From the NCBI GenBank assembly GCA_022826505.1, contig JAJDUQ010000132.1:1-46435 (forward strand): a stretch of 46,435 nucleotides of DNA, written 5' to 3'. The notes beneath the pieces were generated by a model. The model was not told where the DNA came from. It did not search any database and saw only the letters and a list, made by a program, of their open reading frames with translations. A program made the translations under genes and the position numbers. This document shows positions 43,873 to 46,435 of the stretch, piece after piece. The stretch comes from Gammaproteobacteria bacterium. GTDB taxonomy: Bacteria; Pseudomonadota; Gammaproteobacteria; HK1. Each line of letters starts with the position of its first letter. Positions within the stretch are counted from its first letter, which is position 1.

Positions 43873-45021
43873 GTGAACGCCCTCGATGAGCTGTGGGCCA
43901 TCACCGAAGAACGCCTGCTTGGCGAGGCATCGTCGCTGGGCGGGTTGCTCGCCGGATTGCGTCCACGCATCTCCCCGGCGTTGATCGGCGGCATCGGATG
44001 GGACAGCCTCGTCGCACGGGCCGGCGATCTGCCGGCGACCTTCGCGGCGTTCCCGTTCGGGTTCGAGGTGCGACTCACCGATCCGAGGCCGTGTGCCGAT
44101 CTCGGCGTGTCCCTGGTGTGTGGCAGCCGAACGGCACAGTGGTTCCTGACCATGGGCAGGGCCCCGGACGCCGATCCCGTGACGGCCGGCATCGCCCGCC
44201 TCGTATGCGACAAGGCGCGGCAAGGCTCCGGCATCCGGCGCATCACCGGGCCGAAGATGCTTCTGGAGTACGACGTCCGCCCGGCGGCGGGCGGCTCGCC
44301 CGCGCAACCCGGCACGTTTCTCTACCCCACCGAACAACCCATATTCGGCTCGCCGTGCGGGGGGGGGGGGGGCGAGCGCGCCGGGGACGTCGGCATCGTG
44401 CTCGATGGCGTCGTGACCGCCACCGCACGGCATCCGGACGCGGCCGAGCGCCGGGAAGTCGAACGGGTATATCGCACGCTCGATTCCGGCACCCGCATCA
44501 TGTCGGTCGGGGCCTTTCCGTCCAGGGAGCGGATGGTACGCCTGGCCCTGGCTGGGCCGAGGCGGACGAGCGACGTCCTGGAGCTCCTCGAACATGTGGG
44601 CTGGCCGGGGGAGCGTTCCACGGTATCGGCGGTCCTGTCGCGCCTTCAGGAGGCGAATGCGTTCGCGAGTCTCGCCGTTCACGTCGATGTTCGCGCCGGC
44701 GGCCTGGGGCCGGCACTCGGCATCGGGCTGTATGCCCGGGACACGGATTGGCTCAGGTCGGGCAAGTACTGGCTCGCCGACGGTACGGACTGGGCAGCGT
44801 TCGTCGAGACCGTCGAAGACATGTCCGGGGTGGTACCGGCCAAACTGTCCGCGCTGGCCGGCTGGTCTTCGGGGGCCGAGACCCTGTTCGGCAAATCGAG
44901 CCGGTTCGTGCTGATACGCGGCATTCACCACGTCAAGCTTGTCGTGAACGACCAGGGACTCGATGAAATCAAGGCTTACGTCTTCCTGATGCTGTGCGCA
45001 CTGCCCCCGCGTCCGCGATAA
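43873..45021 (+). CDS. Unknown protein of the YcaO cluster, with G14 tract
   Basis: A 382-residue soluble protein of no named family known to me, starting GTG. Visible conserved-looking parts are GFEVRLTDPRPCADLGVSLV, KMLLEYDV, MVRLALAG, a strand pair VHVDVRAGGLGPALGIGLY and the C-terminal RGIHHVKLVV with IKAYVFLML. The second copy remnant at 38240 keeps this last block, so it is a real conserved domain. Fourteen consecutive G at 44359-44372 encode five Gly; a change of one G would truncate or shift the protein. It lies 79 bases after YcaO, on the same strand. It could be a tailoring enzyme or partner of the cyclodehydratase (inference). Confidence 0.75.
   Translation: MNALDELWAITEERLLGEASSLGGLLAGLRPRISPALIGGIGWDSLVARAGDLPATFAAFPFGFEVRLTDPRPCADLGVSLVCGSRTAQWFLTMGRAPDADPVTAGIARLVCDKARQGSGIRRITGPKMLLEYDVRPAAGGSPAQPGTFLYPTEQPIFGSPCGGGGGERAGDVGIVLDGVVTATARHPDAAERREVERVYRTLDSGTRIMSVGAFPSRERMVRLALAGPRRTSDVLELLEHVGWPGERSTVSAVLSRLQEANAFASLAVHVDVRAGGLGPALGIGLYARDTDWLRSGKYWLADGTDWAAFVETVEDMSGVVPAKLSALAGWSSGAETLFGKSSRFVLIRGIHHVKLVVNDQGLDEIKAYVFLMLCALPPRPR
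44359..44372 (+). repeat. Homopolymeric G14 tract inside a coding region
   Basis: Fourteen G in a row within the gene at 43873, in frame as read here (C-G-G-G-G-G-E). Tracts of this length mutate at high rate by slippage and are typical phase-variation switches; sequencing error in the tract is also possible. Confidence 0.85.
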
Positions 45022-45240
45022 ACTGCATCCAGTCCATTGATTCGACATTTTGATCCACTTTTCCAGCGCGGATATTGGGTTTCCTACTGGCTTTCCTTTC
45101 GTGCTTCCGGGCGGCTCCTGGCCAGTGATTCAGGCCGGGTAGACGGGGGTCGGGCCGAGCCTCTTCTACCCGGACAGGCGATCGCCGCGGGGCGCCCGCG
45201 ATCGGCCGGTGTGCGCACATGAGTGCCTGCCTACCCTTTG
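45022..45240. other. Intergenic region with a partial short repeat
   Basis: No gene. Bases 45064-45097 resemble 4461-4490 (a GCGCGGATA..TGG..TTCCT core with one 4-base gap). The strand downstream leads into the toxin promoter. Confidence 0.4.
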
Positions 45241-45258
45241 GGTAACGCGCCGGTTACC
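45241..45258 (+). promoter_or_regulatory. Perfect inverted repeat before the toxin-antitoxin genes
   Basis: GGTAAC (45241-45246) and GTTACC (45253-45258) are perfect arms spaced by 6 bases, ending 8 bases before the GTG start. A HigA-type antitoxin downstream would be expected to bind such a site and repress its own operon. Confidence 0.55.
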
Positions 45259-45266
45259 ATTGTCCT

Positions 45267-45596
45267 GTGCTCCAAGTCACCGAGTATGTCGATGCCCGGG
45301 GTCGCCGTCCGTTCGCACGATGGTTCAATCGCCTCGATGGCCAGGCGGCGATCAAGGTCACGGCGGCACTGGACCGCATGGGAAGAAACATCCTGTCTCG
45401 CGCGAAGGGGGTTGGGGGGGGCGTCCTGGAGTACCGGATCGACTCCGGCCCGGGATACCGGATCTACTTCGGGCGGGACGGGGGGACGTTGATCGTGCTG
45501 CTCGGAGGCGGCACGAAGAGGCGCCAACAGGAAGACATCGAGGCCGCCCGGCGGTTTTGGCGCGACTACGACCGACGCAGGGGTCAGGAGGAATGA
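45267..45596 (+). CDS. RelE/ParE (HigB)-family toxin
   Basis: A 109-residue toxin of the RelE/ParE fold, of the subgroup encoded before its antitoxin. It starts TEYVDARGRRPFARWFNRLD, typical of this group, continues with AAIKVTAALDRM, and ends with the strand pair PGYRIYFGRDGGTLIVLLGG and GGTKRRQQEDIEAA, the normal closing motif. The GTG start lies 8 bases after an inverted repeat and the gene ends 4 bases before the antitoxin. It probably cleaves mRNA on the ribosome or poisons gyrase; sequence alone does not tell. Confidence 0.9.
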   Translation: MLQVTEYVDARGRRPFARWFNRLDGQAAIKVTAALDRMGRNILSRAKGVGGGVLEYRIDSGPGYRIYFGRDGGTLIVLLGGGTKRRQQEDIEAARRFWRDYDRRRGQEE

Positions 45597-45600
45597 GGCG

Positions 45601-45918
45601 ATGGCATTGACTCGGGACTTCAAGGAGACCGTGCGGGAACGGCTCCAACGCGACCCCTCCTTTCGCGAGGCGCTTCTCAAGGAGGCGGTCGAGTGCTTTC
45701 TGGCGGGCGACGTGGAGACGGGCAAGTCGCTGCTGCGCGACCACGTCAACGCAACGATCGGATTCGTCGAACTCGGCGGATTGACCGACAAGTCGCCGAA
45801 GAGCCTGATGCGCATGCTCGGCCCGAACGGCAATCCCCATGCGGGCAACCTGTTCGAGATCATCGGCCGCCTGCAGGAGCGCGAGGGCGTTCACCTGGAG
45901 GTCCGTGCGGTCCGTTGA
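45601..45918 (+). CDS. HigA-like DNA-binding antitoxin (COG3636-type)
   Basis: A 105-residue antitoxin. The N-terminal helical part (FREALLKEAVECFLAGDVET) and the HTH (ATIGFVELGGLTDKSPKSLMRMLG, split here by function: GF-x-LA-type turn then SLMRMLGPNGNP) match the DNA-binding prophage-type antitoxin family. It follows the toxin by 4 bases and has GAGG upstream. It should neutralise the toxin and bind the inverted repeat at 45241. Confidence 0.9.
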   Translation: MALTRDFKETVRERLQRDPSFREALLKEAVECFLAGDVETGKSLLRDHVNATIGFVELGGLTDKSPKSLMRMLGPNGNPHAGNLFEIIGRLQEREGVHLEVRAVR

Positions 45919-46128
45919 GCAACGGTGACCGTATACCTCGATCCGTCCAGGGCTCGCGAACCGGAGATCCATTTGGCCACCGACCTCACCAGCTATAGCG
46001 CCGTGCCCTGATGGAGTCCTGATCCGACTACCTCGCCGCCTGACGGTGCGGTTCTCGCTCGGATTGGGCTCCCCCACACATGACGGTGATCGGGTGGACA
46101 ACGCCCGGGGCCGGCGGCGGCGCACCGC
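45919..46128. other. Convergent intergenic region
   Basis: No gene or clear terminator with T-run was seen between the plus-strand antitoxin and the minus-strand S24-like gene. Confidence 0.4.
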
Positions 46129-46419
46129 TCAGACCTCGTTTCCGACGAACACCACGACGCCGCGGATGTCGGTCTCGTTGCCGGCGTCGACGGCGCGCTC
46201 GGGACAGCGCCCGTCCTCAGCGCACAGGGTCCGGGGCCCGTCGCGCTCGACGAGGCGCCGCACCACGGTCTCCCCGCCGCGCGCGGGGTCGCGGACCGCG
46301 ACCAGGCTGCCGTCGACCGCGGGCACGTCGGGGTCTATCCAGACGTAGTCGCCGGCGCGCACGCGCGGGGCCATCGCGTCGTCGGCGATGCGCACGATGA
46401 ACGTCTCGCAACCGAACAT
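46129..46419 (-). CDS. S24/LexA-like peptidase-fold protein without catalytic residues
   Basis: A 96-residue protein matching the C-terminal S24 domain alone: MFGCETFIVRIADDAMAPRV with RAGDYVWIDPD, then SLVAVRDPARGGETVVRRLV and RGVVVFVGNEV. In LexA/UmuD/CI proteins the motif is DSM with a catalytic Ser and a Lys in the T-V-K-R-L strand; here these are Ala (DAM) and Arg (VVRRL), so self-cleavage is unlikely. An in-frame TGA just before the ATG shows there is no N-terminal HTH fused to it. It could be a non-cleavable partner of a repressor or a stand-alone dimerisation domain. Confidence 0.75.
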   Translation of the reverse strand: MFGCETFIVRIADDAMAPRVRAGDYVWIDPDVPAVDGSLVAVRDPARGGETVVRRLVERDGPRTLCAEDGRCPERAVDAGNETDIRGVVVFVGNEV

Positions 46420-46435
46420 CGCCCGCCCGGCTCAC

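Noticed and set aside
1-46435. CRISPR arrays
   Set aside because: No regularly spaced direct repeats were seen anywhere in the window.

Overview
The window is high-GC DNA with bacterial gene structure: Shine-Dalgarno-led starts, short intergenic gaps, and some GTG and TTG starts. The gene families present (tripartite TRAP uptake systems, an HAE1-type RND pump, a TauD-type dioxygenase, NahD-like isomerase, an AlkB-type hydroxylase and an ISKra4-type transposase end) point to a Pseudomonadota chromosome, probably an uncultured lineage. I cannot assign a genus. No rRNA, tRNA, CRISPR array or replication origin was recognised.

Layout. 1-128: C-terminal end of an ISKra4-type transposase. 409-5011: small catabolic or accessory genes (F420/flavin-type luciferase-like oxidoreductase, tautomerase, cupin, exported TPR protein, one doubtful gene). 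5090-10898: a Tat-exported multicopper oxidase, then an RND adaptor and pump pair. 11092-11943: TauD/TfdA dioxygenase. 12245-22666: a phosphate, ion and stress block with a PstB-like ATPase divergent from a Ppx/GppA-like protein, an ArsB/NhaD-type permease with a CBS protein, a second CBS protein, a Na/Pi cotransporter with a PhoU-like tail, UspA and two CorC/CNNM proteins. 22973-23371: a helix-hairpin-helix protein with a histone-like Lys/Arg tail. 23847-28854: NahD-like isomerase and a TRAP system in the unusual order P-M-Q, plus a fourth small membrane protein.

The last third is accessory. 29196-36798 is a tightly coupled four-gene unit with its own promoter/operator: an antitoxin-like protein, a VapC-like PIN nuclease, a small unknown protein and a 2074-residue alpha-solenoid protein carrying PIN-like segments. 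It looks like a conflict or defence module. 36893-38146 is an amidohydrolase with an N-terminal two-helix membrane domain. 38240-38550 holds two gene remnants. 39031-45021 is a compact cluster of an AlkB-type hydroxylase fused to a degenerate GlnE-like domain, a fused leader-binding/E1-like/YcaO cyclodehydratase (azole-forming RiPP type) starting inside the previous stop codon, and an unknown protein carrying a run of 14 G. I regard this as the best candidate for an undescribed system: a possible peptide-modifying pathway with a membrane di-iron hydroxylase and a possible phase-variable switch. No convincing precursor peptide was found. 45241-45918 is a RelE/HigB-HigA type toxin-antitoxin pair behind a perfect inverted repeat, and 46129-46419 is an S24/LexA-like protein lacking both catalytic residues.
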